From: Pectobacterium cacticida
GTDB taxonomy: Bacteria > Pseudomonadota > Gammaproteobacteria > Enterobacterales > Enterobacteriaceae
Assembly: GCF_036885195.1 (NCBI RefSeq)
Contig: NZ_CP133656.1
Span: 434,001-498,000 of the forward strand
DNA length: 64,000 nucleotides
Direction: 5' to 3'
The notes under the pieces were generated by a model that made no database searches, was not told the DNA's origin, and worked only from the letters and a program-made list of their open reading frames with translations. A program made the translations under genes and the position numbers. Positions 38,502 to 47,467 of this stretch are shown here, piece by piece (the stretch's first letter is position 1; each line of letters begins with the position of its first letter).

Positions 38502-39275
38502 ATGAATCCGTTAATTATCAAGTTAGGTGGCGTTTTACTGGACAGCGAAGAAGCGCTGGAGCGTCTGTTCACTGCGCTAGTGGCTTATCGTCAAGCGCAT
38601 CAGCGTCCGCTGGCCATTGTGCACGGTGGCGGTTGTCTGGTGGATGACCTGATGAAAAAACTCGCGCTGCCGGTAGTGAAGAAAAACGGCCTGCGCGTCA
38701 CGCCTGCCGATCAGATCGACATCATTACCGGTGCGCTGGCGGGGTCTGCGAACAAGACGCTGTTGTCATGGGCGAAGAAGCATGACATCAATGCGGTTGG
38801 CTTATGTCTGGGCGACGGCGGTAGCACTAAGGTCACCCAGCTAGATGAAGCGCTGGGCTTTGTGGGCAAAGCGGAAGCGGGATCGCCTGCGCTGCTAAAC
38901 ACGTTGCTGTCAGCAGGCTACCTGCCAATCGTCAGTTCCATCGGGATTACGGCGCAGGGCGATCTGATGAATGTTAACGCCGATCAGGCGGCGACGGCGC
39001 TGGCGCAGACATTGGGCGCGGATTTAATCCTGCTGTCCGATGTGAGCGGCATTCTGGATGGCAAGGGCCAGCGGATTGCCGAAATGACGGCGGAAAAAGC
39101 CGAGCAGCTAATTGCTCAGGGCATTATCACCGATGGCATGATTGTTAAGGTCAACGCCGCGCTGGATGCCGCGCGTGCGCTGGGGCGCTCGGTTGATATC
39201 GCCAGCTGGCGTCATGCCGAGCAGCTACCTGCGTTGTTCAATGGCGTAGCGATTGGTACGCGTATTCTGGCGTAA
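38502..39275 (+). CDS. argB: Acetylglutamate kinase
   Basis: 257 residues (E. coli 258). It phosphorylates N-acetylglutamate with ATP. The amino-acid-kinase fold shows the N-terminal Lys in PLIIKLGGVLL, AIVHGGGCLVDDLMKKL, the adenine/phosphate region NADQAATALAQTLGADLILLSDVSGILDGKG and the Lys of GMIVKVNAALDAA. It lies within argCBH and is under ArgR control at the transcript level. Confidence 0.97.
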   Translation: MNPLIIKLGGVLLDSEEALERLFTALVAYRQAHQRPLAIVHGGGCLVDDLMKKLALPVVKKNGLRVTPADQIDIITGALAGSANKTLLSWAKKHDINAVGLCLGDGGSTKVTQLDEALGFVGKAEAGSPALLNTLLSAGYLPIVSSIGITAQGDLMNVNADQAATALAQTLGADLILLSDVSGILDGKGQRIAEMTAEKAEQLIAQGIITDGMIVKVNAALDAARALGRSVDIASWRHAEQLPALFNGVAIGTRILA

Positions 39276-39337
39276 GTGGTTTCTGAGTATGGCATGATGC
39301 GATACCAACATGAATGATATTTTTAGGAGTACGGGTT

Positions 39338-40711
39338 ATGGCTTTGTGGGGCGGTCGGTTTAGTCAGGCAGCAGATCAGCGTTTTAAACAATTTAATGAT
39401 TCACTGCGGTTTGATTACCGTCTGGCGGAACAGGACATCGTTGGTTCGATCGGCTGGTCGAAAGCGCTGGTGACGGTCAATGTGCTTAGCGAACAGGAGC
39501 AGCAACAACTAGAACAGGCGCTGAATGCGCTGTTGGTTGAAGTGCAAGCCGATCCTGAGATGATCCTGCAAAGCGATGCGGAAGATATTCATAGCTGGGT
39601 TGAACAGCGCCTGATCGAGAAAGTGGGTGATTTAGGTAAAAAGTTGCATACCGGTCGTAGCCGTAACGATCAGGTCGCAACGGACCTAAAACTGTGGTGC
39701 AAAGCACAGATCGCTGAACTGCTACTGTCGATACGCCAGTTGCGCCAGGCGTTGGTGACGACGGCGGAAGCGAATCAGGACGCGGTGATGCCTGGCTACA
39801 CCCACTTGCAACGCGCACAGCCGGTGACGTTTGCGCATTGGTGTCTGGCTTATCATGAAATGCTGACGCGTGATGAGAGCCGTTTGGAAGATACGCTAAA
39901 GCGTCTGGATGTCAGTCCATTGGGTTGCGGGGCGCTGGCGGGAACGGCCTATCCGATCGATCGTGAGCAACTGGCGGGTTGGCTGGGATTCGCTTCGGCC
40001 ACGCGTAACAGCCTGGATACGGTTTCTGATCGCGATCATGTGTTGGAACTGCTGTCCGATGCGTCGATCGGCATGATCCATCTGTCGCGTTTTGCCGAAG
40101 ATCTGATCTTCTTCAACAGCGGCGAAGCGGCATTCGTTGAGCTGTCTGACCGAGTGACATCTGGATCTTCCCTAATGCCGCAGAAGAAAAACCCAGATGC
40201 GCTGGAGCTGATTCGCGGTAAATGCGGTCGTGTTCAGGGGGCATTGACCGGCATGATGATGACGTTGAAAGGCCTGCCGCTGGCGTATAACAAAGACATG
40301 CAGGAAGACAAAGAAGGGCTGTTTGACGCGCTGGATACCTGGCACGATTGCCTGATGATGGCGGGGCTGGTGCTGGAAGGTATTCAGGTGAAACGTCCGC
40401 GCTGCAAAGAGGCTGCTGAGCAAGGTTATGCGAACTCGACAGAGTTGGCGGATTATCTGGTCGCAAAAGGCGTTCCGTTCCGTGAAGCACATCATATCGT
40501 GGGTGAGGCGGTGGTTGAGGCCATCCGTCAGGGTAAAGCACTGGAAGCACTGCCGCTGGCCGATCTGCAAAAATTCAGCGCCGTGATTGGCGAGGATGTC
40601 TACCCGGTTCTGGCGTTGCAATCCTGTCTGGATAAGCGAGCTGCACAGGGTGGCGTGTCACCGCAGCAGGTCGCTAAAGCGATCGGTGATGCGAAGCAGC
40701 GCTTAGCTTAA
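39338..40711 (+). CDS. argH: Argininosuccinate lyase
   Basis: 457 residues from ATG at 39338 (MALWGGRFSQAADQRFKQF), the E. coli length; an in-frame start 24 bp upstream lies in poor context. It splits argininosuccinate to arginine and fumarate. Fumarase/aspartase superfamily: HTGRSRNDQVATDLKLW, PGYTHLQRAQPV and the signature GSSLMPQKKNPD are all present. Ends the argCBH operon; argG is not in this window. A strong terminator follows. Confidence 0.97.
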   Translation: MALWGGRFSQAADQRFKQFNDSLRFDYRLAEQDIVGSIGWSKALVTVNVLSEQEQQQLEQALNALLVEVQADPEMILQSDAEDIHSWVEQRLIEKVGDLGKKLHTGRSRNDQVATDLKLWCKAQIAELLLSIRQLRQALVTTAEANQDAVMPGYTHLQRAQPVTFAHWCLAYHEMLTRDESRLEDTLKRLDVSPLGCGALAGTAYPIDREQLAGWLGFASATRNSLDTVSDRDHVLELLSDASIGMIHLSRFAEDLIFFNSGEAAFVELSDRVTSGSSLMPQKKNPDALELIRGKCGRVQGALTGMMMTLKGLPLAYNKDMQEDKEGLFDALDTWHDCLMMAGLVLEGIQVKRPRCKEAAEQGYANSTELADYLVAKGVPFREAHHIVGEAVVEAIRQGKALEALPLADLQKFSAVIGEDVYPVLALQSCLDKRAAQGGVSPQQVAKAIGDAKQRLA

Positions 40712-40741
40712 ATCGCTCGCTTCGTTAAGTCATACCTTCCG

Positions 40742-40777
40742 TTCCCCCAACGTTGGTGTTCCACGTTGGGGGAATTT
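40742..40777 (+). terminator. Terminator of argCBH
   Basis: TTCCCCCAACGT pairs perfectly with ACGTTGGGGGAA around a 9-nt loop, followed by TTT, 30 bp after the argH stop. The 165 bp from here to rmuC hold only promoter-like sequence. Confidence 0.85.
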
Positions 40778-40941
40778 CAGTGTTACCCCTCTGATTCTTC
40801 TGCAAATTATCGTCTGCCCATACGCATATGGAATGCGGCTCGCATTTTACCGCTTAACCAACTCTTCTTCGGAATTGTTTCTGGACATCCATACAGTATC
40901 ATTTTACCTTGACCGACAGCGTGACAAGTGGCGGAGGCAAC

Positions 40942-42480
40942 ATGGATATCAGCGTATTTTATGGTCTGGGCGGTGGGGCGGTAGGCCTACTGATTGGCTG
41001 GTTGATTGCCAGCCTGATTCATCAGCAAAAACTGGCTCAACATGATACCGAGCAACGCTTGCTGGCACAGACATTACAACAAGCGCAACAGTCGCTCAGT
41101 GAACAGCAGCAGGCAAAGCAGCAGGACGAACAGCGATTACGGCAAAACGAGTTGGAATTGCGCGAGGTTCATGCTCGACTCTCGGCCAGTCATGAAAAGC
41201 TGCAACAGTTGAGTGATCTCCGCGCAGAGTGCGTGCAGTTAAATCAAGAACTGCGGACGCTACGTGAAATCAATAGCGCGCAGGAAGCGGAACTGCGTGA
41301 AGTCACCATTCGGCTGGAAGAGACGCGCATGGCGGCGGAAGAGAAACAGCGATTGCTGGTAAACAGTGAACAGCGGCTGACCACGCAGTTTGAGAATCTG
41401 GCAAACCGCATTTTTGAACAGAGTGGCCGCAAAGTGGATGAACAAAATAAACAGAGTCTGGATAAGCTACTGGTGCCGTTGCGCGAACAACTGGATGGAT
41501 TCCGCCGTCAGGTTCAGGACAGTTTCGGCGCAGAAGCGCGTGAGCGCCACACGCTAGTGCATGAGATCCGTAATTTACAACAGTTGAACGCACAGATGGC
41601 GCGCGAGGCCATCAACCTGACGAAAGCACTAAAAGGCGATAATAAAACGCAGGGTAACTGGGGCGAAGTGGTGTTAAGCCGCGTATTGGAAGCCTCCGGT
41701 CTACGTGAGGGCTACGAATATCAGACTCAGGTCAGTGTACAAACGGGGGCCAATAACCGTTTGCAACCGGATGTTATTGTGCGTTTACCGCAGGGCAAAG
41801 ATGTGGTGATCGATGCCAAGATGTCACTGGTCGCTTACGAGCGTTATTTCAATAGCGACGACGACACCGAGCGTCACGCGGCGCTGAACGAGCATCTGCT
41901 CTCGGTACGTAGTCATATTCGGCAATTGAGCAGCAAAGATTACCAGCAACTTCCGGGGTTGCGTTCGTTAGACTATGTGCTGATGTTTATTCCGGTTGAA
42001 CCCGCCTTTCTTGTCGCCATCGATCGCCAGCCCGAGTTGATCAACGAGGCGCTAAAGCACAATATTATGCTGGTGAGCCCAACGACGCTGCTGGTGGCGC
42101 TACGTACCATCAATAACTTATGGCGCTATGAACAACAGAGCCGCAATGCGCAGCACATCGCAGAAAAAGCGTCTAGGCTGTACGATAAATTGCGTTTGTT
42201 TGTCGACGATATGGCCGCGTTGGGTCAGAGTCTGGACAAAGCGCAGGGGACTTATCGTCAGGCAATGAATAAACTGTCTTCCGGGCGTGGTAACCTTATC
42301 GGCCAGGCCGAGGGGTTCCGCGCGCTGGGCGTAGAAATTAAACGCCCGATTAGCCCATCACTGGCGGAAATGGCAACGGCTAATCAGCATGGCGAGCCGT
42401 CAGCATGGCCTGATTCCCCCGCGGCCGAGGTCACGTCATCGGTCGTAAAAACCAAGGATGAAGTTGGGCAACCCACGTAG
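40942..42480 (+). CDS. rmuC: DNA recombination-limiting protein RmuC
   Basis: 512 residues (E. coli about 475) from ATG at 40942 after GGAGG. One N-terminal membrane helix (about 5-27, ISVFYGLGGGAVGLLIGWLI) is followed by a long Gln/Glu-rich coiled coil (about 30-200). The RmuC nuclease-like domain contains GDNKTQGNWGEVVLSRVLEA and the Asp-x-Lys catalytic pattern VIDAKMSLVAYERY. RmuC limits inversions between short repeats; its biochemical role is not fully known. It precedes ubiE as in E. coli, but ppc-arg genes now separate it from udp. Confidence 0.93.
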   Translation: MDISVFYGLGGGAVGLLIGWLIASLIHQQKLAQHDTEQRLLAQTLQQAQQSLSEQQQAKQQDEQRLRQNELELREVHARLSASHEKLQQLSDLRAECVQLNQELRTLREINSAQEAELREVTIRLEETRMAAEEKQRLLVNSEQRLTTQFENLANRIFEQSGRKVDEQNKQSLDKLLVPLREQLDGFRRQVQDSFGAEARERHTLVHEIRNLQQLNAQMAREAINLTKALKGDNKTQGNWGEVVLSRVLEASGLREGYEYQTQVSVQTGANNRLQPDVIVRLPQGKDVVIDAKMSLVAYERYFNSDDDTERHAALNEHLLSVRSHIRQLSSKDYQQLPGLRSLDYVLMFIPVEPAFLVAIDRQPELINEALKHNIMLVSPTTLLVALRTINNLWRYEQQSRNAQHIAEKASRLYDKLRLFVDDMAALGQSLDKAQGTYRQAMNKLSSGRGNLIGQAEGFRALGVEIKRPISPSLAEMATANQHGEPSAWPDSPAAEVTSSVVKTKDEVGQPT

Positions 42481-42638
42481 CGGCAGAGTAAAGTATAGTG
42501 GTTTGACATGAGTAAAGATGTCGCAAGATTGGCGCTCTGTCAGGCGAAATTAGAGCAGTGGGCTTTTTACCCAGGTCTGGTACACTCTCATCATTAATGG
42601 GTAGACCCGAAATTTGACTGAAATAGTAGGCGGATAAG

Positions 42639-43394
42639 ATGGCAAGTGAGCAGGACAATACGGCCGACTTTGGTTTTCGGACTGTCGCCAAGGATGAAAA
42701 AGAAGTCATGGTGGCTGAAGTTTTTCATTCTGTAGCAGCAAAGTATGACCTGATGAATGACCTGATGTCCTTTGGTATTCACCGTATCTGGAAGCGTTTC
42801 ACCATCGAATGCAGCGGCGTTAGACGCAACCAGCGCGTGCTGGATCTGGCTGGTGGTACCGGAGATTTGACCGCTAAGTTTTCCCGCATGGTTGGTGAAG
42901 ATGGTGAAGTTATTCTGGCGGACATCAATGCATCCATGTTGAAGGTGGGCCGCGAGAAACTGCGCAATAAAGGTATTATCGACAACGTTAGCTACGTGCA
43001 AGCTAATGCTGAAGCGCTGCCGTTCCCTGACGACTTCTTCGACTGTATCACTATCTCTTTTGGTCTACGCAATGTGACAGACAAGAGCCAAGCCCTGCGC
43101 TCCATGTACCGCGTACTTAAACCTGGTGGTCGGTTGCTGGTGTTGGAGTTTTCCAAGCCGATAATTAAACAGCTGAGTACCGTGTACGATGCCTATTCTT
43201 TTCACGTCTTGCCAAGAATTGGTAAAGCGGTGGCTAGTGATGCTGGGAGCTATCGCTATCTGGCAGAATCCATTCGCATGCACCCCGATCAGGAAACGCT
43301 GAAAGGGATGATGAGCGACGCCGGTTTTGACAGCGTTAACTATTTTAATCTCACCGGCGGCATTGTTGCGCTGCATCGTGGATTTAAATTCTGA
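42639..43394 (+). CDS. ubiE: Ubiquinone/menaquinone methyltransferase UbiE
   Basis: 251 residues, the E. coli length. A SAM-dependent C-methyltransferase of 2-polyprenyl-6-methoxybenzoquinol and demethylmenaquinol. Motif I is VLDLAGGTGDLTAKF, post-I EVILADIN, motif II FDCITISFGLRNVTD and motif III LKPGGRLLVLEFSKP. First of ubiE-ubiJ-ubiB, the order found in E. coli; ubiJ starts 12 bp after its stop. Confidence 0.97.
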   Translation: MASEQDNTADFGFRTVAKDEKEVMVAEVFHSVAAKYDLMNDLMSFGIHRIWKRFTIECSGVRRNQRVLDLAGGTGDLTAKFSRMVGEDGEVILADINASMLKVGREKLRNKGIIDNVSYVQANAEALPFPDDFFDCITISFGLRNVTDKSQALRSMYRVLKPGGRLLVLEFSKPIIKQLSTVYDAYSFHVLPRIGKAVASDAGSYRYLAESIRMHPDQETLKGMMSDAGFDSVNYFNLTGGIVALHRGFKF

Positions 43395-43406
43395 TTGGAA
43401 ACGCCG

Positions 43407-44030
43407 ATGCTGCTAACCTCCTTTCTAACTGCCGCGCTGGAAACGGCGCTGAATCGGTTGCTTTTTCACGATACCGTTTCTTGCGATCGAAGCATGAAAT
43501 CTGCCCGCCAGCGGTTACAGGGGAAGACACTCCAGATCGCGCTGGCTGAGCTGGATGCACCTTTAGTCCTGGTATTTAGCGAGCAGCGGCTGGATGTTGT
43601 CAGCCAGTGGGGCGATTTGGCGGACTGCCGCCTGAAAACACGCGTTCCGGTTCTGATGAAACTCCGCGATCGTCAACAGCTTTCATCGCTAATGCGTAAC
43701 GGTGAGTTAGTGATTGAAGGCGATATTCAAGTCGTTCAACAATTTATTGCATTATGCGATCTTGCGGAGTGCGATCCGGCTGAATGGTTATCGCCGTATC
43801 TGGGGGATATTGTCGCTGAGGGGCTAAGCCAGACGGCGCAGAAAACGTGGCGTTTCCTGACAAGGTCGCTACATCAGCAGGAGCATTTTTTGTCTGAAGC
43901 ATTAACGGAAGAGTGGCGACTGGCACCGGGAAAATTGGAAAATGTCTGGTTCCATGAGGAAATTGTTGCGCTGGATAAATCGGCCGATATGTTGTCCGAA
44001 CGGCTGGCGAAGCTGGAGGCGTTACGATGA
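43407..44030 (+). CDS. ubiJ: Ubiquinone biosynthesis accessory factor UbiJ
   Basis: 207 residues from ATG at 43407 (MLLTSFLTAALETALNRLLF), which aligns with E. coli UbiJ (201); a TTG four codons upstream is also in frame but less likely. The N-terminal part resembles an SCP2 lipid-binding domain (LVFSEQRLDVVSQWGDLADC and ELVIEGDIQVVQQFIALC) and a C-terminal coiled coil. UbiJ scaffolds and binds intermediates in the soluble Ubi complex. The end overlaps the ubiB start (ATGA). Confidence 0.92.
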   Translation: MLLTSFLTAALETALNRLLFHDTVSCDRSMKSARQRLQGKTLQIALAELDAPLVLVFSEQRLDVVSQWGDLADCRLKTRVPVLMKLRDRQQLSSLMRNGELVIEGDIQVVQQFIALCDLAECDPAEWLSPYLGDIVAEGLSQTAQKTWRFLTRSLHQQEHFLSEALTEEWRLAPGKLENVWFHEEIVALDKSADMLSERLAKLEALR

Positions 44031-45667
44031 CGCCCAGTGAATTACGTCGCCTCTTAGACATTGTCCGTGTGTTATTGAGCTATGGTCTGGATGAACTCAT
44101 TCCTAAAATGCGCTTGACGCTTCCGCTGCGAGTGGGTCGCCGCCTGTTGTTCTGGATGCCTAACCGCCACAGTAATATGCCGTTGGGGGAACGTCTGCGT
44201 TTAGCGCTTCAGGAACTGGGGCCTGTGTGGATCAAGTTTGGGCAAATGATGTCGACGCGGCGCGATCTATTCCCGCCGGCTATTGCCGACCAGTTGGCAA
44301 TGTTACAAGACAAAGTTGAACCGTTTGATGGCAAGCTGGCGCGTGAGCAAATCGAACGGTCAATGGGGGGAGTCCCTCTCGAAACATGGTTTGACGATTT
44401 TGACATTAAGCCGCTGGCCTCGGCCTCTATCGCACAAGTGCATACCGCCCGTTTGAAAAGCACGGGAAAGGAAATCGTTATTAAGGTGATTCGCCCGGAT
44501 ATTCTGCCTGTTATTAAAGCCGATATGCGCCTGATGAAACGTCTGGCTGGCTGGCTGCCGCGTCTATTGCCGGATGGTCGCCGCCTGCGGCCACGTGAAG
44601 TGGTACTGGAATACGAAAAAACGCTGCTTGATGAGCTGAATTTATTGCGAGAAGCGGCTAATGCCATCCAACTGCGGCGGAATTTCGAGAATAGTCCAAT
44701 GCTATACGTGCCGGAAATCTATTCGGATTATTGTAGCGAAAGCATGCTGGTTATGGAGCGTATTTATGGCATTCCGGTGTCCGATATTGATACGCTGAAA
44801 GCCAATGGCACGGATATGAAGTTACTGGCGGAACGCGGGGTTCAGGTATTCTTTACCCAGGTATTTCGCGATAGCTTCTTTCATGCGGATATGCATCCTG
44901 GCAATATCTTTATCAGCTATGAGCATCCCGAGGATCCGCAATACATTGGGATTGATTGCGGTATCGTTGGATCGTTAAATAAAGAAGATAAACGCTATCT
45001 GGCTGAGAATTTTATTGCTTTCTTCAATCGTGATTATCGTAAAGTTGCCGAGCTGCACGTAGATTCGGGCTGGGTGCCAGCGGATACCAATGTTGCCGAT
45101 TTCGAGTTTGCGATTCGCACGGTCTGCGAGCCTATTTTCGAAAAGCCGTTGGCGGAAATTTCTTTCGGTCATGTATTATTGAATTTGTTTAATACGGCGC
45201 GTCGCTTCAATATGGAAGTTCAGCCTCAACTCGTGTTGTTGCAAAAGACGTTACTGTATATTGAAGGCGTCGGTCGGCAACTGTATCCGCAACTTGATTT
45301 GTGGAAAACGGCTAAGCCATTTCTGGAGAATTGGTTAAAGCAGCAAGTGGGTCTGCCTGCGGTCTTTCGTGCGCTGAAAGAAAAAGCGCCGTTCTGGGCG
45401 GAAAAACTGCCGGAAATTCCGGAACTGTTTTATGACGGGTTACGTCAGCACAAGATGTTAAAGCAAAGTGTCGACCAACTGGCCTGTGAATTAAAGGTGC
45501 AGCAGGCGCGGCAGGGGCAATCACGATACCTTTTGGGTATTGGCGCTACGCTACTCATCAGTGGTACGTTGTTATTGATTAGTCACGTTGAAGCCGATAT
45601 GGTTCCCGCAGGACTGATGGCAGCAGGAATCGTCGCCTGGATTATTGGCTGGCGTCGGACTCGTTGA
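44027..45667 (+). CDS. ubiB: UbiB, atypical kinase-like ubiquinone biosynthesis protein
   Basis: 546 residues, E. coli length. ADCK/ABC1 family: the KxGQ motif IKFGQMMSTRRDLFP, the Ala-rich nucleotide loop in PLASASIAQVHTARL, the Lys of EIVIKVIRPD and catalytic ADMHPGNIF with DCGIVG. Two hydrophobic helices at the C-terminus (about 500-540) anchor it in the inner membrane. It has ATPase activity and supports ubiquinone synthesis, perhaps by extracting lipid intermediates. Coupled to ubiJ; tatA follows after 81 bp. Confidence 0.96.
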   Translation: MTPSELRRLLDIVRVLLSYGLDELIPKMRLTLPLRVGRRLLFWMPNRHSNMPLGERLRLALQELGPVWIKFGQMMSTRRDLFPPAIADQLAMLQDKVEPFDGKLAREQIERSMGGVPLETWFDDFDIKPLASASIAQVHTARLKSTGKEIVIKVIRPDILPVIKADMRLMKRLAGWLPRLLPDGRRLRPREVVLEYEKTLLDELNLLREAANAIQLRRNFENSPMLYVPEIYSDYCSESMLVMERIYGIPVSDIDTLKANGTDMKLLAERGVQVFFTQVFRDSFFHADMHPGNIFISYEHPEDPQYIGIDCGIVGSLNKEDKRYLAENFIAFFNRDYRKVAELHVDSGWVPADTNVADFEFAIRTVCEPIFEKPLAEISFGHVLLNLFNTARRFNMEVQPQLVLLQKTLLYIEGVGRQLYPQLDLWKTAKPFLENWLKQQVGLPAVFRALKEKAPFWAEKLPEIPELFYDGLRQHKMLKQSVDQLACELKVQQARQGQSRYLLGIGATLLISGTLLLISHVEADMVPAGLMAAGIVAWIIGWRRTR

Positions 45668-45748
45668 AACAGATCATGATGCACGTCAGAATTTCCCGAT
45701 ATACTAACGAGAATTCTGTCGTTCCCCTTTTCGAAAGAGGTATATGTT

Positions 45749-46009
45749 ATGGGCGGTATTAGTATCTGGAACCTGTTGATTATCGCAGTGATTGTTGTAT
45801 TACTGTTTGGCACCAACAAACTCAGAACGCTGGGTTCCGATCTGGGGGCCTCTATCAAAGGTTTTAAGAAAGCGATGGGTGACGATCAGCCGCCTGCTGG
45901 CACAGACAAAACGCAGCCGGATGCTGATTTCGCGACAAAATCTATCACGGATGACAGCGCTGATGTCAAGCCGAGCGACGCAAAGAACACGCATAAAGAG
46001 CAGGTGTAA
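45749..46009 (+). CDS. tatA: Twin-arginine translocase subunit TatA
   Basis: 86 residues (E. coli 89). A short periplasmic end, one transmembrane helix (about 5-20, ISIWNLLIIAVIVVLLFG), then the hinge and amphipathic helix TNKLRTLGSDLGASIKGFKK, and an acidic, Lys-rich tail. It oligomerises to form the passage for folded proteins. The amphipathic helix and FG hinge are intact. A good AAGAGGTA ribosome binding site precedes; tatB follows after 3 bp. Confidence 0.96.
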   Translation: MGGISIWNLLIIAVIVVLLFGTNKLRTLGSDLGASIKGFKKAMGDDQPPAGTDKTQPDADFATKSITDDSADVKPSDAKNTHKEQV

Positions 46010-46012
46010 TCT

Positions 46013-46606
46013 GTGTTCGATATCGGTTTTGGTGAATTGCTGTTGGTGATGGTTCTTGGCCTGATTGTTCTTGGGCCAGAACGTTTGCCTGTAGCGGTCA
46101 AGACGGTTGCTAGCTGGATTAGAACGCTGCGTGCGTTGGCGTCCACCGTTCAGAATGAGCTGTCGCAAGAGCTGAAACTCCAGGAGTTTCAGGAAAGCCT
46201 GAAGAAAGTTGAAAAAGCCAGTTTGCAGAATCTGTCGCCTGAGTTGAAAGCCTCAATGGATGAACTCAAAGAAGCGGCAGAAGCAATGAAACGTGGCTAT
46301 ACCGAAACATCGGCGCCGCAAAAATCAGAGAGTCACCAAAAGTCAGACGATCCAAACGCGACGGTGGAGCCGCCTAGCAACGCTCCGCTAAACGATCCCG
46401 AAGCCGCTTATGACGAGGTGATTGAAGCAGAAACCGCGGTACGTCCGGCAGAGGGTCAGCCTAAGCCTGAAAATGCTGTTGCTGCTGAACATCACCATGA
46501 AAGCGATAGCGTCACTGGTACTGAAGCTGCTGGTAATAATATTGTCAAACCTGAGCAGTCCGAGCTTTCCACTGTTCCTGCCCGCCAACCGAGTGATAGT
46601 CGTTAA
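46013..46606 (+). CDS. tatB: Twin-arginine translocase subunit TatB
   Basis: 197 residues from a GTG at 46013. The transmembrane helix MFDIGFGELLLVMVLGLIVLG and the hinge PERLPVAVKTV are followed by an amphipathic/coiled region and a long acidic, low-complexity tail (about 110-197, rich in Glu, Ala, Pro), more variable than the N-terminus. TatB with TatC recognises twin-arginine signal peptides. It lies between tatA and tatC with 3-bp gaps. Confidence 0.95.
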   Translation: MFDIGFGELLLVMVLGLIVLGPERLPVAVKTVASWIRTLRALASTVQNELSQELKLQEFQESLKKVEKASLQNLSPELKASMDELKEAAEAMKRGYTETSAPQKSESHQKSDDPNATVEPPSNAPLNDPEAAYDEVIEAETAVRPAEGQPKPENAVAAEHHHESDSVTGTEAAGNNIVKPEQSELSTVPARQPSDSR

Positions 46607-46609
46607 TTT

Positions 46610-47362
46610 ATGGCCGATGAAGATACTCAACCGCTAATTAGCCATTTGATTGAGCTACGCAAGCGGCTATTGAACAGCATTATCTGTGTGCTAGTTGTTT
46701 TCGTTGCGTTGGTGTATTTCGCCAATGATATCTATCAACTGGTTTCTGCGCCGCTGATCAAACAGTTGCCAGCGGGCGCGAGCATGATCGCGACTGATGT
46801 CGCCTCGCCTTTCTTTACGCCAATCAAGCTGACGATGATTGTCTCAGTCTTTGTTGCTGCGCCACTTGTGTTGTATCAGGTATGGGCGTTTGTCGCTCCG
46901 GCGCTTTACAAACATGAACGTCGCTTAATGATGCCGTTGCTCATATCCAGTAGCCTGTTATTTTACGCGGGCATGGCGTTTGCGTATTTTGTCGTGTTCC
47001 CACTGGCGTTTGGTTTCTTCGCCAAAACGGCACCCGTTGGCGTATTGATTGCGACCGATATTAATAACTACCTCGATTTTGTTATGGCGTTATTTATGGC
47101 GTTTGGCGTATCGTTTGAAGTGCCTGTCGCCATTGTGTTGCTCTGCTGGAGTGGCGTGGTTACACCAGAAGATCTGAAGAAAAAACGGCCTTATATTTTG
47201 GTTGGCGCTTTCGTTGTCGGGATGCTGCTAACGCCGCCGGACGTTTTCTCTCAAACGCTACTGGCAGTTCCAATGTATCTGCTATTCGAAATTGGGGTAT
47301 TTTGCGCACAGTTTTATGTCGGCAAAGGCCGACGCGCTGGAACGGAAGAACCATCGCAGTAA
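46610..47362 (+). CDS. tatC: Twin-arginine translocase subunit TatC
   Basis: 250 residues (E. coli 258), six transmembrane helices. The cytoplasmic N-terminus DTQPLISHLIELRKRLLNS bears the conserved Glu-Leu-Arg-x-Arg, and FVAPALYKHERR together with PDVFSQTLLAVPMYLLFE are family landmarks. TatC is the membrane receptor for twin-arginine signal peptides. A hairpin terminator separates it from tatD. Confidence 0.96.
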   Translation: MADEDTQPLISHLIELRKRLLNSIICVLVVFVALVYFANDIYQLVSAPLIKQLPAGASMIATDVASPFFTPIKLTMIVSVFVAAPLVLYQVWAFVAPALYKHERRLMMPLLISSSLLFYAGMAFAYFVVFPLAFGFFAKTAPVGVLIATDINNYLDFVMALFMAFGVSFEVPVAIVLLCWSGVVTPEDLKKKRPYILVGAFVVGMLLTPPDVFSQTLLAVPMYLLFEIGVFCAQFYVGKGRRAGTEEPSQ

Positions 47363-47392
47363 CTCGCATTTCCTGCGGTAGGACAGTAAAAC

Positions 47393-47421
47393 GGCCTCTC
47401 TTTGAGAGGTCTTATTTTTTT
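47393..47421 (+). terminator. Terminator between tatC and tatD
   Basis: CCTCTC and GAGAGG pair around TTT, followed by TCTTATTTTTTT, 33 bp after the tatC stop. The stem is short but the U tract is strong, so tatD may get only partial read-through. Confidence 0.7.
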
Positions 47422-47467
47422 ATTCGCTAGAGTGAAATTGGCGAACGGCCACGAGCAGGTAAGAGTC

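Noticed and set aside
45687..45718. Inverted repeat CAGAATT / AATTCTG between ubiB and tatA as a terminator
   Set aside because: An 18-nt loop and no U tract make a terminator unlikely; it may just overlap the tatA promoter.
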